47,993 nucleotides of DNA from Bacilli bacterium (GCA_024680795.1 JAILBR010000070.1:1-47993), one strand, 5' to 3'. Numbered from the stretch's first letter, positions 1 through 10,590 are shown. Numbers and translations: made by a program. The notes: generated by a model not told the origin, from the sequence alone.

Positions 1-910
<910 letters not shown>

Positions 911-1020
911 TTCTAAGATTTTTATATAAGAGTCCATAAGTAAAATTTAATGTTTAACTTTAATTAGAAAGACACATGTGATAATATCTAGTTCTCAGAG
1001 AACAAGTTTCTCTCTCAAGT

Positions 1021-1124
<104 letters not shown>

Positions 1125-1127
<3 letters not shown>

Positions 1128-1134
1128 TTTTTTT
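1125..1134 (+). terminator. Probable rRNA operon terminator (U-run after 5S)
   Basis: A run of seven T (1128-1134) directly follows the GC-rich 3' arm of the 5S closing stem. A short local hairpin (AGCC 1117-1120 with GGCT 1125-1128) is also possible. The 5S terminal stem plus U-run probably ends rRNA transcription, but the small hairpin alone is weak. Confidence 0.5.
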
Positions 1135-1175
1135 ATGTTTAAAAAACATAAATAATGATGTATATTATCTATACT

Positions 1176-2375
1176 ATGAAAGTTAATTTAATTAGATATT
1201 CAAACGTTATTGATCCAAATTCAACATACTTAAAAGACAGTAACCAGTTCATTGAAGATATTAATAATGAACTATTTGAAGATGATATCGAACTAGTGGA
1301 ATCATGCGAAGACGCATTATATTCTATCGTCTTCATCGAGACTGGCGGTTCTGAGCAATCTTTCGTTAAAGACGTCGATAATTTATCGCACCCTGTTATT
1401 TTACTCAGCCATTGCAAAAACAACTCTCTACCGGCCTGTTTTGAGATTAAAACCTATCTAGACAGTCAAAAGATTGACTGTATCCTTTTATTCGGCAATG
1501 AAAAGGAATGCGCTGATCAGATTAGGAAAGTTACCGAATTATTCGGTAACGCTAGTAAGATTAAGAAAACTAAGCTTGGTGTTATCGGTAAACCAAGCGA
1601 CTGGTTAATTGCTAGCAAAGTTGATTATGAAGAAGTAAAAAAGAAGTTTGATATTGAACTTATTGATATCACAAGCGAAGAATTAAAAGAAGAGATTAAT
1701 AAAGGCCTTTTACCTAATATTTATAAAGAAGATGAGCTTAGAAATCTAGCTAGTGATGAACAAGTATTTGAAGGCGCTTTAGATATTTATTCTGGCCTAA
1801 AAAGGATAATTGAAAAATATAACTTAGCTGGATTCACATTACGTTGTTTCGACTTAATTGAAGAATATAAAAATACAGCATGTTTAGCATTTGCAATTTT
1901 AAACGATGAAGGTTATTTAGCAGCGTGTGAAGGTGACGTTCCTGCCTTACTTACTATGTCCTTAATTAAGGCCTCAACTGGCTTATCTAGTTTCCAAGCT
2001 AATCCTAGCAAAATCAGTATATCTGATAAAAGTGTTTTATTCGCGCACTGCACATTACCTCTAAACATGTGCAAAAAAGTTGAGTTGATGACCCATTATG
2101 AAAGTGGGTTAGGAATTGGTGTAAGAGGGACTTTAGAATTATCTACAGTCACAATTGTTAAGATTGCACCGAATTTAAAAGATATTTTATGCATCCGTGG
2201 TGAAATAGTTAAGAATGAGGCTTTACCAAATTATTGCCGTACACAAATCGAAGTGAAATTTGATAACGAGAATCTATTTGAATTTTTAAAGGATTCTTTT
2301 GGTAACCACGTCTTAGTTTGTTATGGAGATGTTGCTGAAGAAATCTTAACGATGTTCCATTACTTTATTGATTAA
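1176..2375 (+). CDS. L-fucose/L-arabinose isomerase-superfamily protein, function unknown
   Basis: The 399-residue protein resembles sugar isomerases of the FucI/AraA fold. The best match is the C-terminal half, with a CEGD motif followed by a metal-site-like region, GVRGTLEL, CRTQIEV and GNHVLV. In isomerases a Glu, an Asp and a His bind the metal. Here the CEGD Glu and the GNH His are present, but the residue after FQA, where Asp is expected, is Asn, so catalysis is doubtful. The start was set at ATG 1176 rather than the two in-frame ATGs at 1155/1158, because the translated homology begins MKVNLI and a -10-like TATATT lies at 1161-1166. There is no Shine-Dalgarno. It stands alone between 5S and fakA. 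Confidence 0.6.
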   Translation: MKVNLIRYSNVIDPNSTYLKDSNQFIEDINNELFEDDIELVESCEDALYSIVFIETGGSEQSFVKDVDNLSHPVILLSHCKNNSLPACFEIKTYLDSQKIDCILLFGNEKECADQIRKVTELFGNASKIKKTKLGVIGKPSDWLIASKVDYEEVKKKFDIELIDITSEELKEEINKGLLPNIYKEDELRNLASDEQVFEGALDIYSGLKRIIEKYNLAGFTLRCFDLIEEYKNTACLAFAILNDEGYLAACEGDVPALLTMSLIKASTGLSSFQANPSKISISDKSVLFAHCTLPLNMCKKVELMTHYESGLGIGVRGTLELSTVTIVKIAPNLKDILCIRGEIVKNEALPNYCRTQIEVKFDNENLFEFLKDSFGNHVLVCYGDVAEEILTMFHYFID

Positions 2376-2426
2376 TTGTAGTGTAAAAATAATATCTTAA
2401 TTTTTATTATATATATGGTCGTTAAC

Positions 2427-2455
2427 TTGACAATAGAGTTTTTACTTTGTAAAAT
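2427..2455 (+). promoter_or_regulatory. Promoter of fakA
   Basis: A consensus sigma-A promoter: TTGACA at 2427-2432, a 17-nt spacer and TAAAAT at 2450-2455. Transcription should start near 2462, giving a ~57-nt leader. That leader holds a small hairpin (AACCTA/TAGGTT around 2477-2492) and ends with only a weak GAGAAG ribosome-binding site. Confidence 0.8.
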
Positions 2456-2518
2456 CTAACTACTCTATGAATAAGAACCTAGATATAGGTTATCGCTAAG
2501 TTAGAGAAGTAAATTATT

Positions 2519-4183
2519 ATGAAAACAATTGACGGAAACGAATTAAAAAAATTATTAATTAGTGCCTCGAATAACTTATACAATCATTACCCAGAAGTTG
2601 ATGCCTTAAATGTTTTCCCTGTGCCTGATGGAGACACTGGTATTAACATGTCTTTAACATGCACAAGTGGTGCGAATGAAATCGCAAAGATTAATTCTAA
2701 CTGCCACGGTGTCGCTCGTACATTCTCTCGTGGGTTATTAATGGGCGCTAGAGGTAACTCTGGTGTTATCACTAGCCAAATCTTTAGAGGATTTGCCCAA
2801 GCGATGGAAAACGCTGACGAAGTTGACGCAGTTTTATTAGCGGAAGCTTTCTATAACGGATCTAAAGTTGCTTATCAAGCAGTTATGAGACCAGTTGAAG
2901 GTACAATCCTTACTGTTATTAGAGAATCTAGTGCTGCATTAAAAAATCAAGTTGAAGAAGGAATGCCAATTGAAAAGGCATTATCTATTCTTTTAGATGA
3001 AGCGAATAAATCACTTCAAAGAACTCCAGAATTATTACCAATTCTTAAAGAAGTTGGTGTTGTCGATAGTGGTGGTACTGGTTTAGTTAAGATTATCGAA
3101 GGTATGTACCTTGCCAGTATTGGCCAATTCATTGAAAGAAACGAATCTAAAAAAGAAGAAAATGTGATGTCCGCTGCTGCAATGGCAATGGATGAAGAAG
3201 AATTTGGATATTGTACTGAATTTATTATGTCTTTAGGACCAGATTCAGTAAAAAAACCATTCTCACAAAAACCTTTCTCAAAATGGTTAAGTGATCACGG
3301 CAATTCATTAGTGGTTGTTGTCGATGAAGATATCGTAAAAGTTCACGTTCACACAATGACTCCTGGTGAAATTTTGAATTACGCTCAACAATATGGCGAA
3401 TTCTTAAAACTTAAGATTGAAAACATGACCGAACAACACCATGCTCTTGAAAATGGCGCTGATGTTGAACAACATACTGATTTGGTTGAAGAAGAAGCAG
3501 AAGATGATCTTGAACCAACCGAAGAATATGCAATTATCGCTGTTAGCAGTGGCGATGGTATTAGCGATTGCTTCAAAGAAGTTGGTGTCGAACACTTTGT
3601 AACTGGTGGTCAAACCATGAACCCTTCTAGTGAAGATTTTGTGGCCGCTATTAAAAAGACACATGCTAAGAACGTCTTTATTTTACCAAATAACTCCAAT
3701 ATCTTAATGGCTGCTAGCCAAGCTTGCGATATTATGAGTGATAAAGTAACAAGTTTTGTTATTCCAAGCAAGACCATTCCTCAAGGTGTTGTGGCAGCTC
3801 TATCATTTGATCCAACCAACACTCCTAGAGAAAACTTTAGAAACATGAAAGGTTCTTTAAAGAACGTTAAGAGTGGCGAAGTGACATTCTCTATTAGAGA
3901 CTGCGAAATTAAGGGCGTAAAGATTGCTAAAGATGATTTCATTGGCATTTACGAAAAAGAAATCGTTTGTGGCGTTAAAGATAAGTTTGAATGTCTTATC
4001 GAACTATTGAAATATATGGTTGATGAAGATAGTTCGCTTCTCACCTTATTTATCGGACAAGATGTCACAAGGGAACAACTCTTCCCAGTTAAAAAACAAA
4101 TTGAGGAATTATATCCAGATCTCAATATTGACATCAAAGATGGAAATCAACCTGTTTATTCCTTCTTGGTGGGTGTTGAATAG
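2519..4183 (+). CDS. fakA: Fatty acid kinase, ATP-binding subunit FakA (YloV/DAK2 family)
   Basis: The 554-residue protein matches the length and layout of Firmicutes FakA/YloV. An N-terminal DhaL-type kinase domain carries the ATP/Mg motif VPDGDTGINM (about 35-44) and a glycine-rich RGNSGVI segment. Middle and C-terminal domains dock the fatty-acid-binding FakB partner. FakA phosphorylates FakB-bound exogenous fatty acids to acyl-phosphate, the substrate of PlsX/PlsY in phospholipid synthesis. plsX lies two genes downstream, which fits that role. No fakB is in the window. An acidic stretch rich in Glu/Asp (about 320-340) links the domains. The gene has its own consensus promoter and ends in a terminator hairpin. 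Confidence 0.92.
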   Translation: MKTIDGNELKKLLISASNNLYNHYPEVDALNVFPVPDGDTGINMSLTCTSGANEIAKINSNCHGVARTFSRGLLMGARGNSGVITSQIFRGFAQAMENADEVDAVLLAEAFYNGSKVAYQAVMRPVEGTILTVIRESSAALKNQVEEGMPIEKALSILLDEANKSLQRTPELLPILKEVGVVDSGGTGLVKIIEGMYLASIGQFIERNESKKEENVMSAAAMAMDEEEFGYCTEFIMSLGPDSVKKPFSQKPFSKWLSDHGNSLVVVVDEDIVKVHVHTMTPGEILNYAQQYGEFLKLKIENMTEQHHALENGADVEQHTDLVEEEAEDDLEPTEEYAIIAVSSGDGISDCFKEVGVEHFVTGGQTMNPSSEDFVAAIKKTHAKNVFILPNNSNILMAASQACDIMSDKVTSFVIPSKTIPQGVVAALSFDPTNTPRENFRNMKGSLKNVKSGEVTFSIRDCEIKGVKIAKDDFIGIYEKEIVCGVKDKFECLIELLKYMVDEDSSLLTLFIGQDVTREQLFPVKKQIEELYPDLNIDIKDGNQPVYSFLVGVE

Positions 4184-4184
4184 A

Positions 4185-4206
4185 GCAATCGAAAAGATTG
4201 CTTTTT
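4185..4206 (+). terminator. Terminator after fakA, abutting the recG start
   Basis: GCAATC (4185-4190) pairs with GATTGC (4196-4201) around a GAAAA loop and is followed by TTTTTA. It begins 2 nt after the fakA stop and ends only ~7 nt before the recG ATG at 4213. Confidence 0.75.
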
Positions 4207-4212
4207 ATAACT

Positions 4213-6213
4213 ATGGCAAAATTAACTAAATCCCCTAGATTAAATTATTTATTATCCCAAATGGGTATTTTTGAACCTATCGATGTCGTTAATCATCTTC
4301 CTAGAAGATATGATGATTATTCTTTAACTACTGATAAAGAGTTAGAAGATAAACAACGCGTCGTTTTTTTTGGTAAGCTTGCTTCTATTCCTAAATATGT
4401 CAAAGCAAGAAAGATTGACATAGTTTCTTTTGATTTTATTACTAGTAGGGGCAGATATTATAGGATAGTGGCTTTTAATCGTAGATTCCTTGTTACAACA
4501 TTAAAGGTCAATGAGGAATACACGATTATTGGCAATTACAACAAGAAACAAAACGAGATTAACTTTATTAACTTCGCTAAGGGTAGAATTGCAAAAAAAG
4601 ACGCCCTAAAGCCGGTTTATCAACTTCCATCAGATTATCCTAACTATGCCTTCCATAAAATGGCTTTAAAATATTTAAAAGAATTAAAAGGCAAGATTGG
4701 CACACCCGTCCCATTTTACTTTTGCAATAAATATCGTTTATTAAATAAAGAAGAAGCACTTAATAAAGCACATGACCCTGATTCTTTAGAAGATGTTAGA
4801 CAAAGCTATCGTTATTTAAAATACGAAGAAGCATTATTATTCTCTTTAAAGAACCAAATCATTAGAGAAGAGAATAAATCATTAAAAAAGACTAAAAAAG
4901 AACCAATCGATTTATCGAGTTGTGAAAAGTTTTTATCTACTCTTCCATATAACTTAACCGAAGATCAGAAAGTGGCGTGTTCAGAAATCATTGAAGATAT
5001 GAACCAATCGACTTTGATGTACCGACTTTTACAAGGTGATGTTGGAACAGGCAAAACTTTAGTGTGCTTTGTTTGTCTATATGCGAACTATGTAAGAGGT
5101 GACCAAGGCGTTTTAATGGCTCCAACCGATGTTTTGGCCAGACAACACTATAACAACGCTCTAAAACTATTTGAAGGAACTAGGATTAAAATTGCATTAC
5201 TAGTTGGTAGCACTTCTCAAAAAGAAAAAAGAGAAATCTATCAAGACTTAGCGGATGGCTATATTGACATCGTGATTGGAACCCATGCATTATTTAGTAA
5301 AGGTGTCAATTATTCATCACTGGGCTTAGCGATTATTGATGAGCAACATAGGTTCGGTGTTAACCAAAGAAAGGCGCTTTTAGATAAGGGTGATCATGCA
5401 GATTTATTAATGATGTCTGCCACTCCAATTCCAAGAAGTTTGGCTCTATCAATCTATGGAGATTTAGAGATTTCTACTCTATATACTTTCCCTCATTCCA
5501 AGCGTGATGTAACTACGCAAATTTTAACCTCCAATTCACCAAAAATCATGAAAATGTGTGAGCAATCTTTAGAGAATAATCGCAAGGTTTATGTCGTTGC
5601 TCCACTTGTCGATTATCGAGAAGATGGTAGATATTCTGCAGAACAGTTATTTGCCCGTTTTGCATTGAAATTTGGTGCAAAAACTGGACTTTTGCATGGA
5701 AAAATGTCAAATGTAGAGAAAGAAAAAGTTCTAAATGATTTCGCTATTGGTGATGTTGATATCCTTGTATCAACACAAGTCATTGAGGTGGGAATTGATG
5801 TTAAGTCCGCTAACCTCATGATCATTTATGACGCAAATAATTTTGGGCTATCATCTTTACATCAATTAAGGGGTAGAATTGGAAGAAATAATGAGCACGC
5901 AGACTGCTTACTTGTATACGACAAAGATGATGAAGACGACGCTGAAAGATTAGAGATTTTAGTTAATAGTAACGATGGATTTGAGATTGCTGAAAAGGAT
6001 TTGTCATTACGTGGACCAGGTGAACTAACAGGACTTAAACAGTCTGGTTTACCTAATTTTAGGCATTTAAATATTGTTGATGATATTAAGATTTTTATCG
6101 TTGCACGCGATGATGCTAAGTTCATTTTGAATAACAAAAATGATGATAAATTTAAATTCATCATCAACAAATGCAAATGGGAAGTTGAAAAAGAAGATAT
6201 AATCAAAGCGTAA
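4213..6213 (+). CDS. recG: ATP-dependent DNA helicase RecG
   Basis: RecG is a superfamily 2 helicase that reverses stalled forks and branch-migrates Holliday junctions. The 666 residues match the family (about 680). They comprise an N-terminal wedge/OB region, then motif I GDVGTGKT (from about 275), motif II DEQH (376-379), motif III SATPIPRSL, and the late motifs STQVIEVGIDV and QLRGRIGR, ending with the RecG-type LRGPGE segment. ATG 4213 was chosen because homology starts MAKLTKSPRLNY; the upstream in-frame ATG at 4198 lies in the terminator. It follows yloV/fakA as in Bacillus. Confidence 0.95.
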   Translation: MAKLTKSPRLNYLLSQMGIFEPIDVVNHLPRRYDDYSLTTDKELEDKQRVVFFGKLASIPKYVKARKIDIVSFDFITSRGRYYRIVAFNRRFLVTTLKVNEEYTIIGNYNKKQNEINFINFAKGRIAKKDALKPVYQLPSDYPNYAFHKMALKYLKELKGKIGTPVPFYFCNKYRLLNKEEALNKAHDPDSLEDVRQSYRYLKYEEALLFSLKNQIIREENKSLKKTKKEPIDLSSCEKFLSTLPYNLTEDQKVACSEIIEDMNQSTLMYRLLQGDVGTGKTLVCFVCLYANYVRGDQGVLMAPTDVLARQHYNNALKLFEGTRIKIALLVGSTSQKEKREIYQDLADGYIDIVIGTHALFSKGVNYSSLGLAIIDEQHRFGVNQRKALLDKGDHADLLMMSATPIPRSLALSIYGDLEISTLYTFPHSKRDVTTQILTSNSPKIMKMCEQSLENNRKVYVVAPLVDYREDGRYSAEQLFARFALKFGAKTGLLHGKMSNVEKEKVLNDFAIGDVDILVSTQVIEVGIDVKSANLMIIYDANNFGLSSLHQLRGRIGRNNEHADCLLVYDKDDEDDAERLEILVNSNDGFEIAEKDLSLRGPGELTGLKQSGLPNFRHLNIVDDIKIFIVARDDAKFILNNKNDDKFKFIINKCKWEVEKEDIIKA

Positions 6214-6265
6214 TATTTGGAATATATCATTTTTTAATGATATTATATTTATCGAGGTTTTTTGT

Positions 6266-7240
6266 ATGCTAAATATTATTGTAGATACTCTAGGAAGTGA
6301 CTTAGGGAGCGCGCCAGTCAAAGAAGCAATTAAGAATTTCTTAAAACTTAATGATGATGTAAAAATCACCGCCGTTGGTAATCAAGATGAACTAAAGGAA
6401 TTAGAAGGATTGTGTGAAATTGTTCATGCGCCTGACATCGTTCCTATGGAAGCTGGACCACTTGAAGTAATGAGAATGAAAAATTCTTCAATGTTTGTTG
6501 CCAACCGCTTAATGAAAGAAAGACAAGCTGACGCTGTTGTCTCTGCTGGATCAACTGGCGGATTCCTTTCATGTGCTACTTTATTATTAAAAACTGCCCC
6601 AAACGTTAAAAGAGCGGCTTTAGTTGCACCTTTCCCAACCAAAATCAAAGGAAAGAAAGTTGTCATCCTTGACATCGGCGCTAGCAATGAGAACTCAGCT
6701 GAAGAATTAGTGCAATTTGCTAAGATGGGCACACTTTATTCCAAAATTATCTACAATGTAAAAGAACCTAAAGTTTATTTATTATCTAATGGAACCGAAG
6801 CTGGCAAAGGCTCTCCTTCTGGAAAAGAAGCTTATAAGCTTTTAGATGGAAAAGAAGGATTTAATGGCAACATCGAAGCTAGAAATGCGCTTTCTGGCGA
6901 AGCTGATGTTATTGTTTGCGATGGTTTCACAGGTAATGTTTTCCTTAAGAGTAGCGAAGGCATGGCCAAAATGATGGCCGGAATGATGAAGGCTGCTTTT
7001 AAGAAAAATCTATGGACTATGTTAGGATATCTTCACGTGAAAAAAGGCATCAACGAAATGGTGGAAACCATGGATTATAAATCCACTGGTGGCGCAATGC
7101 TATTAGGAATTAATGGTGTTGTGGTCAAAGCACATGGTAGTAGTGATGCTTTTGCTTTCCAATGCGCGCTTAACGTGGCAAAAAATCTCGCTGCAAATAA
7201 GATTAACGAGAAAATCAGTGAGGAGCTAGCTAATGAGTGA
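6266..7240 (+). CDS. plsX: Phosphate acyltransferase PlsX
   Basis: PlsX interconverts acyl-ACP and acyl-phosphate, supplying PlsY for the first acylation of glycerol-3-phosphate. At 324 residues it has normal length. It begins with the typical DTLGSDLGSAPV segment and contains VSAGSTGGFLS, EAGKGSP and CDGFTGNVFLKSSEG. A GAGG ribosome-binding site lies 8 nt before the ATG, and a TATTAT -10-like box is at 6241-6246. It ends with TGA, direct evidence that TGA is a stop here, and overlaps rnc by 8 nt. The acyl carrier protein gene usually found beside plsX is absent. Confidence 0.95.
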   Translation: MLNIIVDTLGSDLGSAPVKEAIKNFLKLNDDVKITAVGNQDELKELEGLCEIVHAPDIVPMEAGPLEVMRMKNSSMFVANRLMKERQADAVVSAGSTGGFLSCATLLLKTAPNVKRAALVAPFPTKIKGKKVVILDIGASNENSAEELVQFAKMGTLYSKIIYNVKEPKVYLLSNGTEAGKGSPSGKEAYKLLDGKEGFNGNIEARNALSGEADVIVCDGFTGNVFLKSSEGMAKMMAGMMKAAFKKNLWTMLGYLHVKKGINEMVETMDYKSTGGAMLLGINGVVVKAHGSSDAFAFQCALNVAKNLAANKINEKISEELANE

Positions 7241-7919
7241 CATTAGATTATTTTTACAAGAAAAGTTCCATTTTAGGCCGAGAGAGATCGATATTTATGA
7301 GCTTGCATTAACTCATCCTTCTTGTAATTCGGAAAATAGAACAAAACATAACGACTATGAAAGATTGGAATTCGTTGGCGATTCAGTTTTAGGATTTGTC
7401 AGCGCCGACCTTATTTTTAAGATCCGTTCAGAAATGGATCAAGGTTTAATGAGCAAACTACGTTCATATTTAGTGTGTTCAAAATCTTTAGCCAATTATT
7501 CTAGAGAATTAGGATTAGTTGATTATATCAAAATTGGCCATTCCATCACTAAAGAACAACTTTTTAAAAGCGATAAAATTTTAGAAGATGTTTTTGAGGC
7601 GATGATGGGTGCAATATATTTGGATTTAGGATTTGATACAGCGTATAGAGTCATTAAATCCATTATATATAATGATATAGAAAATACAGGCATTGATCAG
7701 ATTGTTGATAGTAAGACTAGATTACAAGAAGAAATTCAATCTGAAAGTAGAGATGCGGTTAAGTATATTTTAGTTAATGAAGAAGGGCCTGCACATGATC
7801 GTACATTTACTGTCGAAGTCATGTTCAATGGTATTGTTCTAGGCAGAGGAAAAGGAAAGAGCAAAAAGATGGCGGAAGAAGAAGCTGCCAAGGATGCACT
7901 TTCTAAAAGGAGCGTCTAA
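7233..7919 (+). CDS. rnc: Ribonuclease III
   Basis: RNase III cleaves double-stranded RNA in rRNA and mRNA maturation. The 228-residue protein has the signature ERLEFVGDS (43-51) with its acidic catalytic residues, and the second acidic motif LEDVFEAMMGAIYLD. A C-terminal double-stranded RNA-binding domain (about 155-228) ends with the KMAEEEAAKDAL helix. It overlaps plsX by 8 nt and ftsY by 1 nt (TAATG), so the three are probably translationally coupled. In most Firmicutes smc lies between rnc and ftsY; here nothing does. Confidence 0.96.
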   Translation: MSDIRLFLQEKFHFRPREIDIYELALTHPSCNSENRTKHNDYERLEFVGDSVLGFVSADLIFKIRSEMDQGLMSKLRSYLVCSKSLANYSRELGLVDYIKIGHSITKEQLFKSDKILEDVFEAMMGAIYLDLGFDTAYRVIKSIIYNDIENTGIDQIVDSKTRLQEEIQSESRDAVKYILVNEEGPAHDRTFTVEVMFNGIVLGRGKGKSKKMAEEEAAKDALSKRSV

Positions 7920-8899
7920 TGGGATTAATATCATTCCTTAAAGAGAAGTTTTCAAAGAAAAAAGATAACGAAAAAGCTGATGCTGAAGTATATTCCAAAG
8001 GAATGGAAAAATCGCGTCAGAACTTTTCTAACAAGCTATCTTCTTTAAGTAAAAAATATAAGAAAGTTAACCAAGAATATTTCGAAGAATTAGAAGAAAT
8101 TCTAATTGAAAGTGATGTTGGTGTTAATTTAGCATTGAAGGTTATTGAAGAAGTATTAGAAAAGAGTAAAAAACAAAAGATAACTGATAGCGAAGAGATT
8201 AATGAATTATTAATTGAAACCCTATTCGAAGGATACATGGATAAAGGTGATTCACCAACCGATATTGTTTTCCAAGAAGAAGGACCAACAGTGCTTTTAG
8301 TTGTTGGCGTTAATGGGGTTGGAAAGACGACAACCATTGCAAAAATCGCACATAGATACCTTGGAATGGGAAAAAAAGTTATGTTAGTGGCTGCTGATAC
8401 TTTTAGAGCGGGAGCTACAGAACAACTACAAATTTGGGCTGATAGACTAAGTATTTCTTTAGTTAAAGGAAGCCAAAATGCTGATCCTGCAAGTGTTGCC
8501 TATGATGGCGTTAAAAAAGCTAAGCAAGAAAACGTTGATTTAGTGATTGTTGATACTGCAGGTAGGTTACAAAATAAGCAAAATTTAATGGATGAATTAT
8601 CTAAGATTAGACGTGTTATGTCTAAAGAGATTAATGATGCACCACATGAAACATTTTTAATTATTGATGCGACCACTGGACAAAATGGTGTTATGCAAGC
8701 TAAAGCATTCGCAGAAGTAACTAAATTAACAGGTGTTGTCATTACCAAAATGGATGGCACTTCTAAAGGCGGAATTATCCTTGCTATTAGAGATGAACTT
8801 GGCACACCAGTTCGCTTTATTGGTTTAGGCGAAAAAATGGAAGATTTAAAAGAATTCGATATTGATAGTTATTTATATGGATTATGTGTAGGTAAATAA
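7919..8899 (+). CDS. ftsY: Signal recognition particle receptor FtsY
   Basis: FtsY is the membrane-associated GTPase that docks SRP-ribosome complexes for co-translational membrane insertion. The 326 residues have a short charged N-terminus and the helical N domain. The G domain has G1 GVNGVGKT (130-137), the DTFRAGA insertion-box motif, DTAGRLQNK, TKMDGTSKGG and the C-terminal FIGLGEKMEDL. The long acidic A domain of E. coli FtsY is missing, as is usual in Firmicutes. It lies 1 nt upstream of ylxM and near ffh, so three SRP-pathway genes are grouped. Confidence 0.96.
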   Translation: MGLISFLKEKFSKKKDNEKADAEVYSKGMEKSRQNFSNKLSSLSKKYKKVNQEYFEELEEILIESDVGVNLALKVIEEVLEKSKKQKITDSEEINELLIETLFEGYMDKGDSPTDIVFQEEGPTVLLVVGVNGVGKTTTIAKIAHRYLGMGKKVMLVAADTFRAGATEQLQIWADRLSISLVKGSQNADPASVAYDGVKKAKQENVDLVIVDTAGRLQNKQNLMDELSKIRRVMSKEINDAPHETFLIIDATTGQNGVMQAKAFAEVTKLTGVVITKMDGTSKGGIILAIRDELGTPVRFIGLGEKMEDLKEFDIDSYLYGLCVGK

Positions 8900-8900
8900 A

Positions 8901-9236
8901 GTGGATAAGCTAGATAAAGTCGTTAAATATACTAAATTATATAATATATATAAAAGCCAGCTTTCAAAAACACAGCAGGCTATTTTAGACGACTACTATT
9001 TTGTTGATTTATCTATTTCAGAAATTGCAGAAAATAGAAACATATCTCGCGCTGCAGTTGAAGATGCATTATCTAAAGGATGTAACAAATTAGATCAACT
9101 AGAAAATGAACTTAGGATCCTTGAAAAGAATGAAAAAGTATTATTAAAATTAGAAGCCCTTAAGCAAAGAGCCTTGAACTATAGAGAAGTTGAAGAAATT
9201 GAAGAGATTGAAAAGGAGTTAGATTATGGCATTTGA
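8901..9236 (+). CDS. ylxM: YlxM-family SRP-associated helix-turn-helix protein
   Basis: A 111-residue protein with a sigma-like helix-turn-helix (DLSISEIAENRNISRAAVED, about 32-51) typical of YlxM, the small protein encoded next to ffh in Firmicutes and linked to SRP function. It starts with GTG at 8901, with an AGG motif ~8 nt upstream inside the ftsY end. It overlaps ffh by 11 nt. The C-terminal half is charged and probably helical. Confidence 0.88.
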   Translation: MDKLDKVVKYTKLYNIYKSQLSKTQQAILDDYYFVDLSISEIAENRNISRAAVEDALSKGCNKLDQLENELRILEKNEKVLLKLEALKQRALNYREVEEIEEIEKELDYGI

Positions 9237-10590
9237 AGCGCTTACTGATAAATTATCCAGTATATTTAAGAAATTACGTGGTCAAGCTCGTTTAACTGAA
9301 TCCAATATGGAGGATATGCTTAAGCAAATCCGTATTGCTCTTCTTGAAGCTGATGTTAATTTTAAAGTTGTTAAAGAATTTATTAATAATGTTAGAGAAA
9401 AAGCAATTGGACAAGATGTTTTAAAGAAACTCAATCCAAGCCAAATGATCACCAAGATTGTTCATGACGAATTAGAAGAACTCCTTGGTGGTGGTGAAAC
9501 AGAGATTAAATATCAACCAAATAGACCAACAGTAATTATGCTTGTCGGTTTGCAAGGTAGTGGTAAAACCACAACTGCTGGTAAACTAGCGTATTTAATG
9601 AAGAATAAACTCAAAAAGAAAGTTCTTCTTGCTGCTTGTGACGTCTATCGTCCAGCCGCTATTGAACAATTAGAACAAATCGCTAAATCAGTGGGTGTTC
9701 CTGTTATTAATAAAGGCACAGATGTATCTCCTGTTGAAATTGCAAAGATTGCGAGAAAACAAGCATTTGATGACCACTATGACGTATTAATCATCGATAC
9801 AGCAGGCCGTATTACACTCGACGATCAGCTCATGCAAGAACTTGATGATATTAAAAAAGAGGTCAACCCTGATGAGATTTTACTCCTTGTTGATGCAATG
9901 AGTGGTCAAGATGCAGTTAACGTTGCTAATGCATTTAATGAAAAAGTTGGCTTGACTGGTGTCATCATGTCTAAGTTAGATGGTGACGCTCGTGGTGGCG
10001 CTGCTTTATCTATTAGACATATGACTGGTGTGCCGATTAAATTCTCTGGTATTGGTGAAAAGATTACTGATTTAGATATCTTCCACCCAGATCGTATGGC
10101 CGATCGTATTTTAGGAATGGGAGATGTCATGACTCTTGTGGAAAAAGCACAAGAAGAGATTGATGAAGAAGATGCCAAAAAAGCCGCTAAAAAGATGATG
10201 GCGGGTAAGTTCGACCTTGAAGATATGCTTCATCAAATGAAACAAGTGCAAAAACTTGGATCTTTAGGCGGATTATTAAAGATGATTCCTGGCATGCCAA
10301 AAGTTACTCCAGAACAACAAGCACTTGCTGAAAAAGAAATGAGAAACTTTGAGATTATTATTAATTCCATGACTCCAGAAGAAAGACATCAACCTGAAAT
10401 CTTTAACTATTCAAGAAAACAAAGGGTGTCTAGAGGTAGTGGAAAACAAGTCAGTGACATCAATCGCGTTTTAAAGAAATATGAACAAATGAAACAAATG
10501 ATGAAACAAATGGAAGCATACAAAAAAAGTGGCAAGATGCCACCAGGTGGTATGGGAGGACTTGGAGGCCTTGGAGGCTTCGGGTTCTAA
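9226..10590 (+). CDS. ffh: Signal recognition particle protein Ffh (SRP54)
   Basis: Ffh binds 4.5S/6S RNA and signal sequences and delivers ribosomes to FtsY. The 454-residue protein has the N domain, G1 GLQGSGKT (108-115), DVYRPAA, DTAGRITLD and SKLDGDARGGAAL motifs. The methionine-rich M domain follows (about 310-435), with SRGSGKQVSDINRVLKKYEQ for RNA binding. A glycine-rich tail (MPPGGMGGLGG) closes it. An AAGGAG site precedes the ATG. Only 2 nt separate its stop from the stop of the convergent trmD. Confidence 0.97.
   Translation: MAFEALTDKLSSIFKKLRGQARLTESNMEDMLKQIRIALLEADVNFKVVKEFINNVREKAIGQDVLKKLNPSQMITKIVHDELEELLGGGETEIKYQPNRPTVIMLVGLQGSGKTTTAGKLAYLMKNKLKKKVLLAACDVYRPAAIEQLEQIAKSVGVPVINKGTDVSPVEIAKIARKQAFDDHYDVLIIDTAGRITLDDQLMQELDDIKKEVNPDEILLLVDAMSGQDAVNVANAFNEKVGLTGVIMSKLDGDARGGAALSIRHMTGVPIKFSGIGEKITDLDIFHPDRMADRILGMGDVMTLVEKAQEEIDEEDAKKAAKKMMAGKFDLEDMLHQMKQVQKLGSLGGLLKMIPGMPKVTPEQQALAEKEMRNFEIIINSMTPEERHQPEIFNYSRKQRVSRGSGKQVSDINRVLKKYEQMKQMMKQMEAYKKSGKMPPGGMGGLGGLGGFGF

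Noticed and set aside
2456-2518. Riboswitch upstream of fakA
   Set aside because: The leader is only ~57 nt with one short hairpin, too little for a riboswitch.
7200-7240. Mycoplasma-type code (TGA as Trp)
   Set aside because: plsX ends with TGA at the expected length and Trp codons throughout are TGG.
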